From a virus: a DNA stretch of 44,869 bases. The notes beneath the pieces are model-generated. The model was not told where the DNA came from and searched no databases. It saw only the letters and a program-made list of their open reading frames with translations. Where the stretch lies: positions 1-44,869 of IMG/VR virus record IMGVR_UViG_3300032805_000011; one strand, given 5' to 3'. Positions 23,391 to 31,700 of the stretch are shown piece by piece. The stretch's first letter is position 1. Each line of letters opens with the position of its first letter. The position numbers and the translations under genes are program-made.

Positions 23391-23760
23391 TCTTCTAGAA
23401 AGCCATGTTAAAAAGGCTGTTAAGTCCGTTCTTAAAAGCTGGGGGGCTTATCAATACTGGCCCGTTAAGACAAGTGCCTTAGGAGCTACTACGGTTGATT
23501 GCCTTGCTTGCATCCCGGTCAAGATAACAAGGGACATGGTGGGCAGCACCATTGGTGTGTTCGTTGCCATTGAGACAAAACGGACTAAGATTGATGAGCC
23601 TACAAGTGCCCAAGCTGAGGTATTTAGACAAGTTCGTGAAGCGGGAGGAGGAGCAGCACTCATACACACTGTGAACGATTTGGAAATAGAAGACGGTCTT
23701 GTGTGGGCTATCGATGAAAGGAACCCTACGACATGGGTCTTAGTGGGGTCGAAGAAATAG
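23362..23760 (+). CDS. VRR-NUC domain nuclease
   Basis: This 132-aa protein begins at 23362 after AAGGATAAGTACG. It matches the small phage VRR-NUC (virus-type replication-repair nuclease) pattern: ESHVKKAVKSVLKSWGA at the N-terminus, D46-CLAC, the core VFVAIETKRTK (E71, K73), and Q84 in SAQAEVFRQVREAGG. These are the D...E-x-K...Q residues of the PD-(D/E)XK superfamily. Members act on branched or flapped DNA. It sits between a Cas4-like nuclease and a SNF2-type helicase, a combination seen in phage replication blocks. Confidence 0.87.
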   Translation: MPKKLSPSLDLLESHVKKAVKSVLKSWGAYQYWPVKTSALGATTVDCLACIPVKITRDMVGSTIGVFVAIETKRTKIDEPTSAQAEVFRQVREAGGGAALIHTVNDLEIEDGLVWAIDERNPTTWVLVGSKK

Positions 23761-25139
23761 ATTATCCCTTTCCCGGTCCTTGGGCACCCATGGACAACCA
23801 AGTTGAACGGTTTAAATTCCTTTTGGCTAACCAGTATGCTTTCGATCTAAGCCAAACCAGGACCGGTAAGACCGCTACCTCTATCTGGGCAGCTCATTAC
23901 CTCATGTTCCAAGCTGGCGGGAGTGTGCTAGTTCTTGCTCCTAAGTCAACATTGATAACCGTTTGGGAGAAACATTGCGCAGCTATTCTTAGCTCTGACC
24001 TTGTTTGTTTGCTTACCGGTAGTAATAAAATACGATCCGAGCGAATCGCGGAAACTACTGGCTGCTTCTTTATTAGTAATTACGAGTGTCTTCTTAGCAG
24101 AGCTGTTAGGGAAGCTATTATTAAATCCGACATCCATACCATAATAGTTGATGAGTGCAGTAAGTTTAAACACTACAAATACAGCTCTAGCGATTCTCAG
24201 TCTCTACATGCAGGACTTAGAGAGATTGCTATCGATAGGAATGTTTGGGGGTTGACGGCGACACCCATGCCCAACTCGCCTATGAATGCCTATGGCATTG
24301 CACGAGCAATCCGTCAAGATTACCGGGAGGCTATGACTAGATTTAGGAACCGTACCCATATCCACAAGGACATGTTTACATGGGTGCCCGTGGCCGATGC
24401 AGATGAAAAGGCTTATCAGATTCTACAACCGTCTATAAGGGTCAAAAGGGATGACTGTTACAAGATCATGGATGCGACAACTGAACGAAGACTTGTTGAG
24501 CTTGGAGATGAGGCTAAGCGAGCTTATAAGGTCCTCAAGAAGCAAGCCTATGTTGAGCTTAGAGGAGAGGCAAGAGTTAGCGCTCCTCATGAAGCTGCAC
24601 TTCGAAATAAGTTGCTACAGGTTGCTGGGGGAACCGTCTACACTACTAACGGGGCCTATAACTTCGACCCTGGCGAACGAGCTGGGGAACTCCTCAACAT
24701 CCTGGAACAAGTAGACGATAAGGTAGTCGTACTGGTGCCGTACCGGGCACAATTGGAGCTTGTTAAGGAGTTCGTAACCAAGGCGGGGTACAGTTGCGGT
24801 GTCATTCATGGCGACGTGAGCACCAAGGACCGGGGGAGGCTTATCGATCTTTTCGAACGGACGGCACACCCGCGCGTGCTGGCGGCGGACCCGCGCACGC
24901 TCAGTCATGGCGTTGAACTGGCGGCGGCGGGAACTGTAATTTTTTGGTTGCCTGTAGACAGCAATGAGACGTATAGACAAGCATGTGACCGGCCAATCCA
25001 CCGAGGACAAACCAAGGGTGTACAAATCATACAGCTATGTGCAACGTCGCTTGAAGCTAAGATTTACGACCGGCTTGACAATCGGGAAAAGCTTCAAGGT
25101 GCGCTCTTAGAGAGTCTTTCCAATGACAAAGATGAGTAG
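23733..25139 (+). CDS. SNF2/superfamily 2 helicase
   Basis: This 468-aa ATP-driven DNA translocase has SF2 motifs in order: Walker A QTRTGKTATS (41-50), motif Ia VLVLAPKST, motif II VDECSKFKH (D140-E141), motif III GLTATPMP (173-180), an IVHGDVS-like GVIHGDVSTKDR, and motif VI QACDRPIHRGQ (416-426). Motif II is DECS, not DEAH, as seen in some phage SNF2-like proteins. It overlaps the VRR-NUC gene by 28 bp. Likely helps fork remodelling or recombination with the adjacent nucleases. Confidence 0.9.
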   Translation: MGLSGVEEIDYPFPGPWAPMDNQVERFKFLLANQYAFDLSQTRTGKTATSIWAAHYLMFQAGGSVLVLAPKSTLITVWEKHCAAILSSDLVCLLTGSNKIRSERIAETTGCFFISNYECLLSRAVREAIIKSDIHTIIVDECSKFKHYKYSSSDSQSLHAGLREIAIDRNVWGLTATPMPNSPMNAYGIARAIRQDYREAMTRFRNRTHIHKDMFTWVPVADADEKAYQILQPSIRVKRDDCYKIMDATTERRLVELGDEAKRAYKVLKKQAYVELRGEARVSAPHEAALRNKLLQVAGGTVYTTNGAYNFDPGERAGELLNILEQVDDKVVVLVPYRAQLELVKEFVTKAGYSCGVIHGDVSTKDRGRLIDLFERTAHPRVLAADPRTLSHGVELAAAGTVIFWLPVDSNETYRQACDRPIHRGQTKGVQIIQLCATSLEAKIYDRLDNREKLQGALLESLSNDKDE

Positions 25140-25629
25140 GATTGATGTAAACACCCTTAGGAAGATTATTTCGTATGATCCTGGTAATGGTGAACTTAGG
25201 TGGAAAATAAAAAAGGGGACGAAAGGGAAGCCCGGTAAACTTGCTGGGTCTATCCACAAAGATCATAACACTTACTACTTGCGTATTACCATAAATTATA
25301 AGATTTATTCTGGGCACCATATTGCCTTCGCTATACACTATGGTAGGTGGCCAGGTAAGTTAGACCATATTGATAGAGATGGGCTAAATAATAGGATTTT
25401 AAACTTACGGGAGGCTACTGATTCCCAGAATCAGTTTAATAGAAGTAAAGAAATAACTAACACCACAGGTTACAAGGGAGTATATAACGATCGAGGAGCA
25501 TATGTTGCGCAAATATATAAGTACAATAAGAAGTACTATCTGGGTAGGTATAAGACTGTAAAAGAAGCAAGCGAGGCTTACGAAGCAGCCGCTAAGAGGA
25601 TGCACGGCAAATTTGCTAGAGCGGCATAG
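25123..25629 (+). CDS. HNH-AP2 homing-type endonuclease (copy A)
   Basis: This 168-aa protein has an HNH core LDHIDRDGLNNRILNLREAT (80-99: D81, H82, N90, N94) and a C-terminal AP2 domain (115-168: TGYKGVYNDRG...YYLGRYKTVKEASEAYEAAA). It overlaps the helicase end by 17 bp. Lower GC than the neighbouring genes suggests recent mobility. It is a likely selfish insertion inside the replication block. Confidence 0.92.
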   Translation: MTKMSRIDVNTLRKIISYDPGNGELRWKIKKGTKGKPGKLAGSIHKDHNTYYLRITINYKIYSGHHIAFAIHYGRWPGKLDHIDRDGLNNRILNLREATDSQNQFNRSKEITNTTGYKGVYNDRGAYVAQIYKYNKKYYLGRYKTVKEASEAYEAAAKRMHGKFARAA

Positions 25630-25640
25630 AGAGGGGGACC

Positions 25641-26036
25641 ATGAGTAATTCAGAACTCACTGAGACTATTGCGGCCTGGAGGAGTCTTAGGGACGATATT
25701 AAGGACCGGGAAAAAATCTTCAAAGAGTCCATGGCTGAGGATAAGGCTACGTTAGAAGCCCTCGAAGGCATGGTACTTACCCAGCTTAGGAGCCTGAAAA
25801 TACGTTCCGCGAACGTCGAAGGCGAGGGCACCGCTTTTATTTCTAAGAAGCTAAGTTCCAAGGTCGAAGACCCTGAGGCTTTCTTTGCTTTCGTGCTTGA
25901 AAGTGGCCGTACTGAGCTGTTGTTCGCTCGTGCGGCAGACAAGGCGGTAGAGGAGTATATAGAGCAAGCCAAGGTGCCGCCGCCTGGAGTGAAAATAGAG
26001 ACGACTGAGAGACTTAACTTTAGGACGAAGCAATGA
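25641..26036 (+). CDS. Early phage protein of unknown function
   Basis: This 131-aa protein has GAGGGGG before its ATG. An N-terminal helical segment (ETIAAWRSLRDDIKDREKIFKESM) is followed by a beta part and the pattern VEDPEAFFAFVLESG...LLFARAADKAVEEYIEQAKVPPPGVK...RLNFR. This pattern recurs in small phage proteins encoded beside ssDNA-binding and polymerase genes. The next gene overlaps its stop (ATGA). Confidence 0.78.
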   Translation: MSNSELTETIAAWRSLRDDIKDREKIFKESMAEDKATLEALEGMVLTQLRSLKIRSANVEGEGTAFISKKLSSKVEDPEAFFAFVLESGRTELLFARAADKAVEEYIEQAKVPPPGVKIETTERLNFRTKQ

Positions 26037-26314
26037 GTGACCCTCGTTTTATAGTTATGGATGACCTCGCTGATGAGGAAGTTACAGAGGAAATAAAAAG
26101 CAATGTCACAGCATGGTGTGAAGAGATGATAGACAAAAAGTCGAAGAGAGAGCGAAGCGAACCGCAACCCGAACCTAACTTCGGACCTCGGCCGCCGTTG
26201 CAGCCGCATCCCTACCCCAGTAGTGAGCACGCCAACCCCGCGAAGCCTGCGATTAGCAAGCCCGTGATCAAGCCAACCATTACCCGGCCCGTATTGCGTG
26301 GAGGGAAAGAATAA
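26033..26314 (+). CDS. Small acidic protein with Pro-rich tail
   Basis: This 93-aa protein is coupled to its neighbours by a 4-bp overlap at the front and a 1-bp overlap at the back. An acidic helix with one Cys (VTEEIKSNVTAWCEEMIDKK) is followed by a Pro/Lys-rich tail (about residues 45-93). The tail may bind another replication protein. No family recognised. Confidence 0.7.
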   Translation: MSDPRFIVMDDLADEEVTEEIKSNVTAWCEEMIDKKSKRERSEPQPEPNFGPRPPLQPHPYPSSEHANPAKPAISKPVIKPTITRPVLRGGKE

Positions 26315-26610
26315 TGCCTTTGGAGATACCTAAGGGCTCTATCGATGAGCTAATCAAGCAGGTTGAAACGGCAACTAAAAAGATAAGCATGGAGAACTTA
26401 AACCTTCATCTTATCGTGCTTGCCGTCTCTCAAGCTGACATGTGTATGGCTAGTAGTCAGCACGTTGCCGACCCCCTAACCAGGATCAATCTACTTACCG
26501 AAGCTATAAAGATGGAGTCCGGTAAATTACAGCAGGCTCTTCACAATGCTGCGCAAGCAGAGGTAATGAAGGTAGTTCAACAATCGACCGAAAAGATGAC
26601 TAAACAATAG
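26314..26610 (+). CDS. Small helical replication-block protein
   Basis: This 98-aa protein is almost all helix (IDELIKQVETATKKISMEN, HVADPLTRINLLTEAIKME). It starts on the last base of the previous gene's stop codon. Function unknown. Confidence 0.68.
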   Translation: MPLEIPKGSIDELIKQVETATKKISMENLNLHLIVLAVSQADMCMASSQHVADPLTRINLLTEAIKMESGKLQQALHNAAQAEVMKVVQQSTEKMTKQ

Positions 26611-26618
26611 GAGTAACC

Positions 26619-27641
26619 ATGCAAGTCCCTGCCCACCTCGCTAAGTTCGCCGCAAAGTTCAACGATGCCTCTAAGTTCACGATGCCCTCTGGTATGTCGT
26701 TCCCTCATATCGCTATCGGCAAGGAGCGGTTTACTGCTATCGATGCTGAGGGTAACGAAACTCTTCTAGGTCTGGATGGTTTCGAGTTTATTGCTGTAGA
26801 CTCTAACCCCGCTACTTCCAAAATTTATTACGATACCCCCTATGCTGGCGATGCGGAAGGGGCACCTCCCGCTTGTTACAGCGATAATGGCTACTATCCC
26901 GATATCCGGGCCTCTAAGCCTCAAGCAGAGTCTTGCGCGCTCTGTCAGTGGTCCTCATGGGGCTCGGCTAAGTCCAAGCTGACTGGCAAGGATATCAAGG
27001 CTTGCCAGGACTTTAAGAAGCTTGCGGTGCTCCCTCTCCACGAGGAAATCGAAGACGTGCACATGTTCCGCGTATCTCCAGCGGCGCTTGGCAATTGGAG
27101 CCGGTACGTTAACGAACTGCGCAAGATCGGCGGGGATTGCGGCTTTGAGGTCACACCTTCTCTGGTTGTTACCAATGCCTTTTGGAGCGAGGCCAAGAAC
27201 GTCATGGACTTTGAGTTCGTAGACTTCTTGGACGAGGACACGGGTGCCTATGTTGAGCAGCTCAAAGAAGAGAATGTGCACGAGGCTTGGATAGGTCTCG
27301 ATGCCAAAGCGCAGGAGTACCCCATGCTATCGAGCCAGCCGCGGGGGCAGCAACAGCGCCTGGAGGCACCCAAGGACACGAGGCGCCCGTCAGAAGAACG
27401 CATCCAAGACGCGGAAGTGGTTGAGGAGAAGACACGGCGCGGGCGCAACGGGGGTACTTCGGCAGAGAAGTCCGTTCCTTCCGCAAGTGCTCGCAGGGGC
27501 CTGAAGTCAGCTGAGCCCGTTCCCGGCCGCGCCCGTGCCGATGCCCAGGCCCTCGGGGCCACGCAGGGCGAGGAACGCAAAATGACGCCCATCGAGATTG
27601 CCAAGGCCCGTGCAAAGGCTCAAATGGCAGCCCGTGCGTAG
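26619..27641 (+). CDS. Four-Cys DNA-metabolism protein, putative ssDNA-binding
   Basis: This 340-aa protein has AGGAGTAACC before its ATG. Residues 1-230 look globular. Four cysteines (C86, C106, C109, C129) with the setting PQAESCALCQWSSWGSA...KDIKACQDFKKLAVLP match a phage protein group encoded beside polymerase and recombination genes, possibly ssDNA-binding. The C-terminal 110 residues are disordered and basic. A good terminator follows. The ssDNA-binding role is inferred from context. Confidence 0.65.
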   Translation: MQVPAHLAKFAAKFNDASKFTMPSGMSFPHIAIGKERFTAIDAEGNETLLGLDGFEFIAVDSNPATSKIYYDTPYAGDAEGAPPACYSDNGYYPDIRASKPQAESCALCQWSSWGSAKSKLTGKDIKACQDFKKLAVLPLHEEIEDVHMFRVSPAALGNWSRYVNELRKIGGDCGFEVTPSLVVTNAFWSEAKNVMDFEFVDFLDEDTGAYVEQLKEENVHEAWIGLDAKAQEYPMLSSQPRGQQQRLEAPKDTRRPSEERIQDAEVVEEKTRRGRNGGTSAEKSVPSASARRGLKSAEPVPGRARADAQALGATQGEERKMTPIEIAKARAKAQMAARA

Positions 27642-27661
27642 TACTCTTCCAAGCAGGTAGC

Positions 27662-27686
27662 AGGGGTCTGTCAAGGCCCCTTTTTT
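27662..27686 (+). terminator. Rho-independent terminator
   Basis: AGGGGTC (27662-27668) pairs with GGCCCCT (27675-27681), including one G-T pair, with a 6-nt loop and six T residues (27681-27686). It stands between the putative ssDNA-binding gene and the primase-helicase gene, 16 bp before the latter's ATG. Confidence 0.82.
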
Positions 27687-27702
27687 GTCTGTGGGGGAGG
27701 GC

Positions 27703-30582
27703 ATGAGTGAGGATTTAGAGCGTTTTTACAACGCGATCTGGGCACCGGCCGGGCATCGCGTATTGGCTCGTGCTTGTCCAGGCGGGGGTATGGAGCACTT
27801 TTGGGGTGCCTCCACGGATGAGCTGTTATTCAGTCAGCGCGGACGGCTGCGTCAGCACGGCATGTTTCATTCGGTAGCCACTTTTAGAAGAGTGGATGCT
27901 AGGGACAATATTAAGAAAGAAGGGGTGAAGATCGGAGAGCTTAGGAGGTTCAAGCAGTTAGTTCTATGGAGTAAGTGCGGACATAACGAGATAGACATTA
28001 GAGAAGGGAAAGATAGTTATGTTGACGTTGACGAGGTTATTAGAGCTATTGAACCCATTGAAGGAGAACTTCGACAAAGAGCACTTATTGTCTGGAGTGG
28101 AAGCGGAGTTCATCTTTATTGGATTTACGAAAGACCAGTTGATAGTAACACGTGGTGGTCAGATACTCTTGTGCGCGAGTCCCTTATGCGAAGATTTAAT
28201 ATCAAGGGTCATGATTCACCTGTCGCTAAGGACCGCACAAGATTACTTAGAGTACCCGGTAGTATTAATGAAAAGTATGGCACCCCAGTTAGACTTATCC
28301 GATGGCATGACTGCGAACGAACCCCCCGATACATCCCCCAAATAAGCCTAGATACAAAAGAGCAAGAGGATGCCTACCAAGACCGGCGTTATAAACATTT
28401 AACACCTGAGTTAGTCTTAGAATGTTGCCCCCAGCTTCGTCAGTTCAAAGAGTACCCTGAGAAGCAAACTTATAACGAGTGGATAGGGTGTGCATCTCTT
28501 CTTAGGCGCATACCTGGAGGCCGGGAGAAGTTTCTTGAGTGGAGTGCTAACGATAAAGAAAGGTTCGACTATGATACCGCCGAAAGTCATTTGGACTCCC
28601 TTACAGGTAAAGACGCGCAAGCATGTGAGAAGTTTCTGGAAGAAATATCAGTTTCGCCATGTCAATCTTGCATACATGCTCAAAAAAAGAGCAATCCGCT
28701 TAAGATCGCCCTTACCGTTCACAGTTCGTCTATTCCAGTCATTGAACCGTCCGATACGCCCCTCCCGCCCGGATATACTTTCAACGGCACCAAGATCGTT
28801 ATTGGCGAGGGTAACCTCCAAGCCAAGGGGCAGGGTGGCTTACCGGTATCGTCCAAGCCATTCTATGTGGATGGGCTCTATGTGGATGAGGCCAGCAAGG
28901 CCCAAACACTCTTGGTTCGGTATCTCGATCCTACCGGTAAAAACTGGCTTCAAGCAACTGCCCCAATGGGGAAAGCTCTTTCGAACCCTACTCAGGTCTT
29001 CGGAGACAAGTTAGCCTTAACGGAGCGGTCTAGACTTTATCTTTTCGATTCGGTGACACTATATGAAGAGCGTATTATGAGTGAAGGTAGAGATAGTATA
29101 CTACCGGTTGTTAAGTATATGGGTTGGCATAAGAGCACTAAAGGTGGATATTGCTTCAATTACGGTGATAAGCTTATAAGTGATCGTGGTGTGTATAGAG
29201 TCATCACAGACCCCAACAATGCTAAGCTTAGAGAGCTAACTGACCTAATGGAGGTAGACTACCATGATCCAGAAGAATTGGAGAGAGCTTATCAGGATTG
29301 GCAAATCCTGGCTTGTGAGTACGCAAACGATAAGTCCGTCCCTCTTGCTTGCCGTATTTTTCTCCTTCTTGGGTTTGTTTCTCCCGTCGTTCGTCTTATA
29401 GCCGAAGGACAACAATTTGGGGGATTAGTTGCCAATATTTGGGGGAAAACAAACTGGGGTAAAACGCTTGCCATGATTGCCGCCACAAGCATTTACGGCA
29501 AGTCTAAAATGATATTGCCCGTTAATGTTAGTGAGGCAGCCCTTTACCATGCAGTCTCCTGTACTCCCAATCTCCCTATTTGCGTTGATGAGTTTACGAG
29601 TTCGCAGATTGTGAAATCTGGGGCGAAGGGCATCCATGACTTTATCAAAAGCTTCGCGGACGGGCAAGCACCGGCCCGGATGAATAGCGATGGCACCGCG
29701 CGTGCGTCGAAGAATTGGAATACGTTGGCGCTGACCTCCGCGAACGAACGGTTCGTGGACCTCATGCGCGCCTATGGCGGGCAGGATGACGTACGCGCTG
29801 CCGAGATGCGTGTCGTAGAGCTGCCGTTGCCGCAGGGCGAGGCGGATGAGAGCTTGAGGAGCCAGGACTACACAGCCTTTACCCGGCTTACGGGGCTGGC
29901 TGGGCCGCGGTGGATACGCCACCTCTGCAAGCCTGGGGTCCAGCTATCTCTCAACCGTTGGATGAGCGGGTATGAGTGCCAGCAGCTTCCCTCCGAGGCG
30001 AGGCTGCTGCGTAAGCTGGCGGGGTTAATGGAGTGGACCATGAAGGAGCTGTGGAATGAAACGCGGCCATGCTGGTTGGAAGACGGATGCCTTGGTATGG
30101 TGAAGTTCCCGTTCCATGACATTATGGACTTCTACTTTGAAAGTCAGATCGGCCATGCCAAGGAAAGTAAGGCTGCTCACACACTGCCTCCGGTTGTTCA
30201 GTCTATTTTAGACTTCCTGGATTTGAACAAAGACAAGTGCGCTATCTATAACAGCTACCCTAATGGGAAAGTAGATGCGCCTAGGAGAGCTAAGTTGCTG
30301 AGACCAACGAATGATGATATGCCTATCATTAGAAACGGAGGGGCTACTAATAGCTTTGTTGTAGATATTAAAATGCACTATATACCCCATAATGCCTTGA
30401 TGAATTATCATAATAAGCGTATGGGCACTAGAGGATTTACGAATGAGATAGAGAAGCTTGTTAATGAAGGGGTAACTAAAAAAGTCTTGCATAGAGTGAA
30501 TGGTAATGTAAACTATGAAAAGGGGGAGGAGCCATGCTGGCGCTTCCCTAGAGATGTCATCGAACACTGGCTGAAAGGATAA
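27703..30582 (+). CDS. Primase-polymerase / DUF927-type helicase fusion
   Basis: This 959-aa protein is counted from the ATG at 27703; an in-frame TTG at 27685 would lie in the terminator. The N-terminal part (about 1-330) resembles archaeo-eukaryotic-type primases: an acidic NEIDIREGKDSYVDVDE segment (about 100-116) and VWSGSGVHLYWIY (130-142), the S-G-x-H-h-x-W motif. A Cys pair (CQSC) lies near 320. From about 350 the DUF927 helicase-like part holds Walker A IWGKTNWGKT (around 579-588), Walker B VDEFTSS (around 627) and a sensor-like LALTSANERF. It would start and unwind DNA for the phage polymerase. No separate replicative helicase is seen elsewhere in the window. Confidence 0.85.
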   Translation: MSEDLERFYNAIWAPAGHRVLARACPGGGMEHFWGASTDELLFSQRGRLRQHGMFHSVATFRRVDARDNIKKEGVKIGELRRFKQLVLWSKCGHNEIDIREGKDSYVDVDEVIRAIEPIEGELRQRALIVWSGSGVHLYWIYERPVDSNTWWSDTLVRESLMRRFNIKGHDSPVAKDRTRLLRVPGSINEKYGTPVRLIRWHDCERTPRYIPQISLDTKEQEDAYQDRRYKHLTPELVLECCPQLRQFKEYPEKQTYNEWIGCASLLRRIPGGREKFLEWSANDKERFDYDTAESHLDSLTGKDAQACEKFLEEISVSPCQSCIHAQKKSNPLKIALTVHSSSIPVIEPSDTPLPPGYTFNGTKIVIGEGNLQAKGQGGLPVSSKPFYVDGLYVDEASKAQTLLVRYLDPTGKNWLQATAPMGKALSNPTQVFGDKLALTERSRLYLFDSVTLYEERIMSEGRDSILPVVKYMGWHKSTKGGYCFNYGDKLISDRGVYRVITDPNNAKLRELTDLMEVDYHDPEELERAYQDWQILACEYANDKSVPLACRIFLLLGFVSPVVRLIAEGQQFGGLVANIWGKTNWGKTLAMIAATSIYGKSKMILPVNVSEAALYHAVSCTPNLPICVDEFTSSQIVKSGAKGIHDFIKSFADGQAPARMNSDGTARASKNWNTLALTSANERFVDLMRAYGGQDDVRAAEMRVVELPLPQGEADESLRSQDYTAFTRLTGLAGPRWIRHLCKPGVQLSLNRWMSGYECQQLPSEARLLRKLAGLMEWTMKELWNETRPCWLEDGCLGMVKFPFHDIMDFYFESQIGHAKESKAAHTLPPVVQSILDFLDLNKDKCAIYNSYPNGKVDAPRRAKLLRPTNDDMPIIRNGGATNSFVVDIKMHYIPHNALMNYHNKRMGTRGFTNEIEKLVNEGVTKKVLHRVNGNVNYEKGEEPCWRFPRDVIEHWLKG

Positions 30583-30586
30583 GGTA

Positions 30587-30739
30587 GTGGAAAAGAAGAT
30601 TGACGTTGACAATCTTTCACAGGAACCTAAGGCACCCGCCAACGATAACGGCTTCACTGCTGAAGACCGTGCCAAGCTGGCGGAGCTTCTAAAGATCGCA
30701 GAGGAGCTTAAGGCGAAGCTGGACTCTTATCTAGGATGA
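30587..30739 (+). CDS. Small protein after primase-helicase, GTG start, 50 aa
   Basis: A GTG start five bases after the primase stop (AAGG upstream) gives a 50-aa protein (MEKKIDVDNLSQEPKAPAND) with a charged C-terminal helix (LAELLKIAEELKAKLDSYL). Its TGA overlaps the next gene's ATG (ATGA), supporting a coupled gene. Function unknown. Confidence 0.6.
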   Translation: MEKKIDVDNLSQEPKAPANDNGFTAEDRAKLAELLKIAEELKAKLDSYLG

Positions 30740-31215
30740 ACCAGGACTCCCTAAAGTTGCTGCTTAATTACGAACCGTCCACAGGTGTATTTACGTGGAA
30801 GGTTAGTAGGGGAAGTGTAAAGCCTGGGAAAATAGCGAATAATAGGGATAAAGATGGGCATGTGCGAATTAGAGTGAATGGTAGGCTCTATTTCGCACAC
30901 GCATTAGCTTGGCTGTATATGAAAGGAGGGTGGCCTGTAGGTGAAGTTGACCATATAGACTTAATCAAAGATAACAATGCGTGGAGTAATCTTAGACTAG
31001 CCACGCACCAACAAAATAGCCATAACCAGGAGGCACGTAGGAACAACAAGCTCGGTGTAAAGGGTGTATGTATTAGTCAAGGCAGATATGAGGCTAAAAT
31101 AGAACATAGAAGGAAGACCATACATCTAGGTAGATACATTACTTTGGAAGAAGCTAAAGCGGCCTATGATGAAGCCGCTAGTATTCTTCATGGTGAATTT
31201 GCTAAGATTGCTTAG
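30736..31215 (+). CDS. HNH-AP2 homing-type endonuclease (copy B)
   Basis: This 159-aa protein is similar to the endonuclease at 25123-25629. The HNH core is VDHIDLIKDNNAWSNLRLAT (71-90: D72, H73, N80, N85), and the C-terminal AP2-like part is 105-159 (LGVKGVCISQGRYEAKIEH...LGRYITLEEAKAAYDEAA). It is the last rightward gene; its stop overlaps the convergent leftward gene's stop by 14 bp. Confidence 0.92.
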   Translation: MNQDSLKLLLNYEPSTGVFTWKVSRGSVKPGKIANNRDKDGHVRIRVNGRLYFAHALAWLYMKGGWPVGEVDHIDLIKDNNAWSNLRLATHQQNSHNQEARRNNKLGVKGVCISQGRYEAKIEHRRKTIHLGRYITLEEAKAAYDEAASILHGEFAKIA

Positions 31216-31669
31216 CTGCTTCTAGCTCTAAAGTAGCCTTATATTCTTGTTCTCTAGCATCTCTTAGTTTAAATAAATGTGGCTGTTCTGCACGGATTGC
31301 CCTCAAGGCCGCGAGATGATCTCTAGCTACTTCCTTCGCCTTTTTGGCGGTGTAGGCGATTTCGTCCCGCTTGAAGTCCTGAGCCATGAACAGCTCGCGC
31401 CACTTCGCTTGCTCTTTGCGCCACTCAGGCCCGCAGAATTGGGCTGGCAGAAATGCAATCGTCTCCACTTGCCGGAAGAACTCCAGGTGCACACGGCTGA
31501 ATCGCGCTTCCTTGTCCCGCTCGTAGGCACCGTCGACTTGCAGGGTTAGGAACTCGGAAGAAAGTCTGCGGCCCTTGCGGGAAGCACCACAGCAGGGACA
31601 CGTGCCCTCAGCGGCCTCAAGGGTCTCTAGATCGATAACGTCAAGCTCTTGAATGACGATGGCGTCCAC
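31202..31669 (-). CDS. Cys-containing helical protein at the end of the late unit
   Basis: This 155-aa protein starts at GTG 31669 with a full AAGGAG eight bases upstream; that site lies in the stem of a hairpin (31675-31695). Residues 22-29 (GTCPCCGA) hold three close Cys, followed by a basic RKGRRL. The rest is helical and rich in Arg/Glu/Lys. It is the last gene of the leftward unit, after the ATP-grasp gene. Function unknown. Confidence 0.72.
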   Translation of the reverse strand: MDAIVIQELDVIDLETLEAAEGTCPCCGASRKGRRLSSEFLTLQVDGAYERDKEARFSRVHLEFFRQVETIAFLPAQFCGPEWRKEQAKWRELFMAQDFKRDEIAYTAKKAKEVARDHLAALRAIRAEQPHLFKLRDAREQEYKATLELEAAKQS

Positions 31670-31674
31670 GGCAC

Positions 31675-31695
31675 TTACTCCTTGTTGGGGAGTAA
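31675..31695 (-). promoter_or_regulatory. Hairpin covering a ribosome binding site
   Basis: TTACTCC (31675-31681) and GGAGTAA (31689-31695) form a perfect 7-bp stem with a 7-nt loop. On the minus strand the downstream arm contains the AAGGAG ribosome site of the GTG-start gene at 31669, so folding would hide it. Confidence 0.6.
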
Positions 31696-31700
31696 ATACC

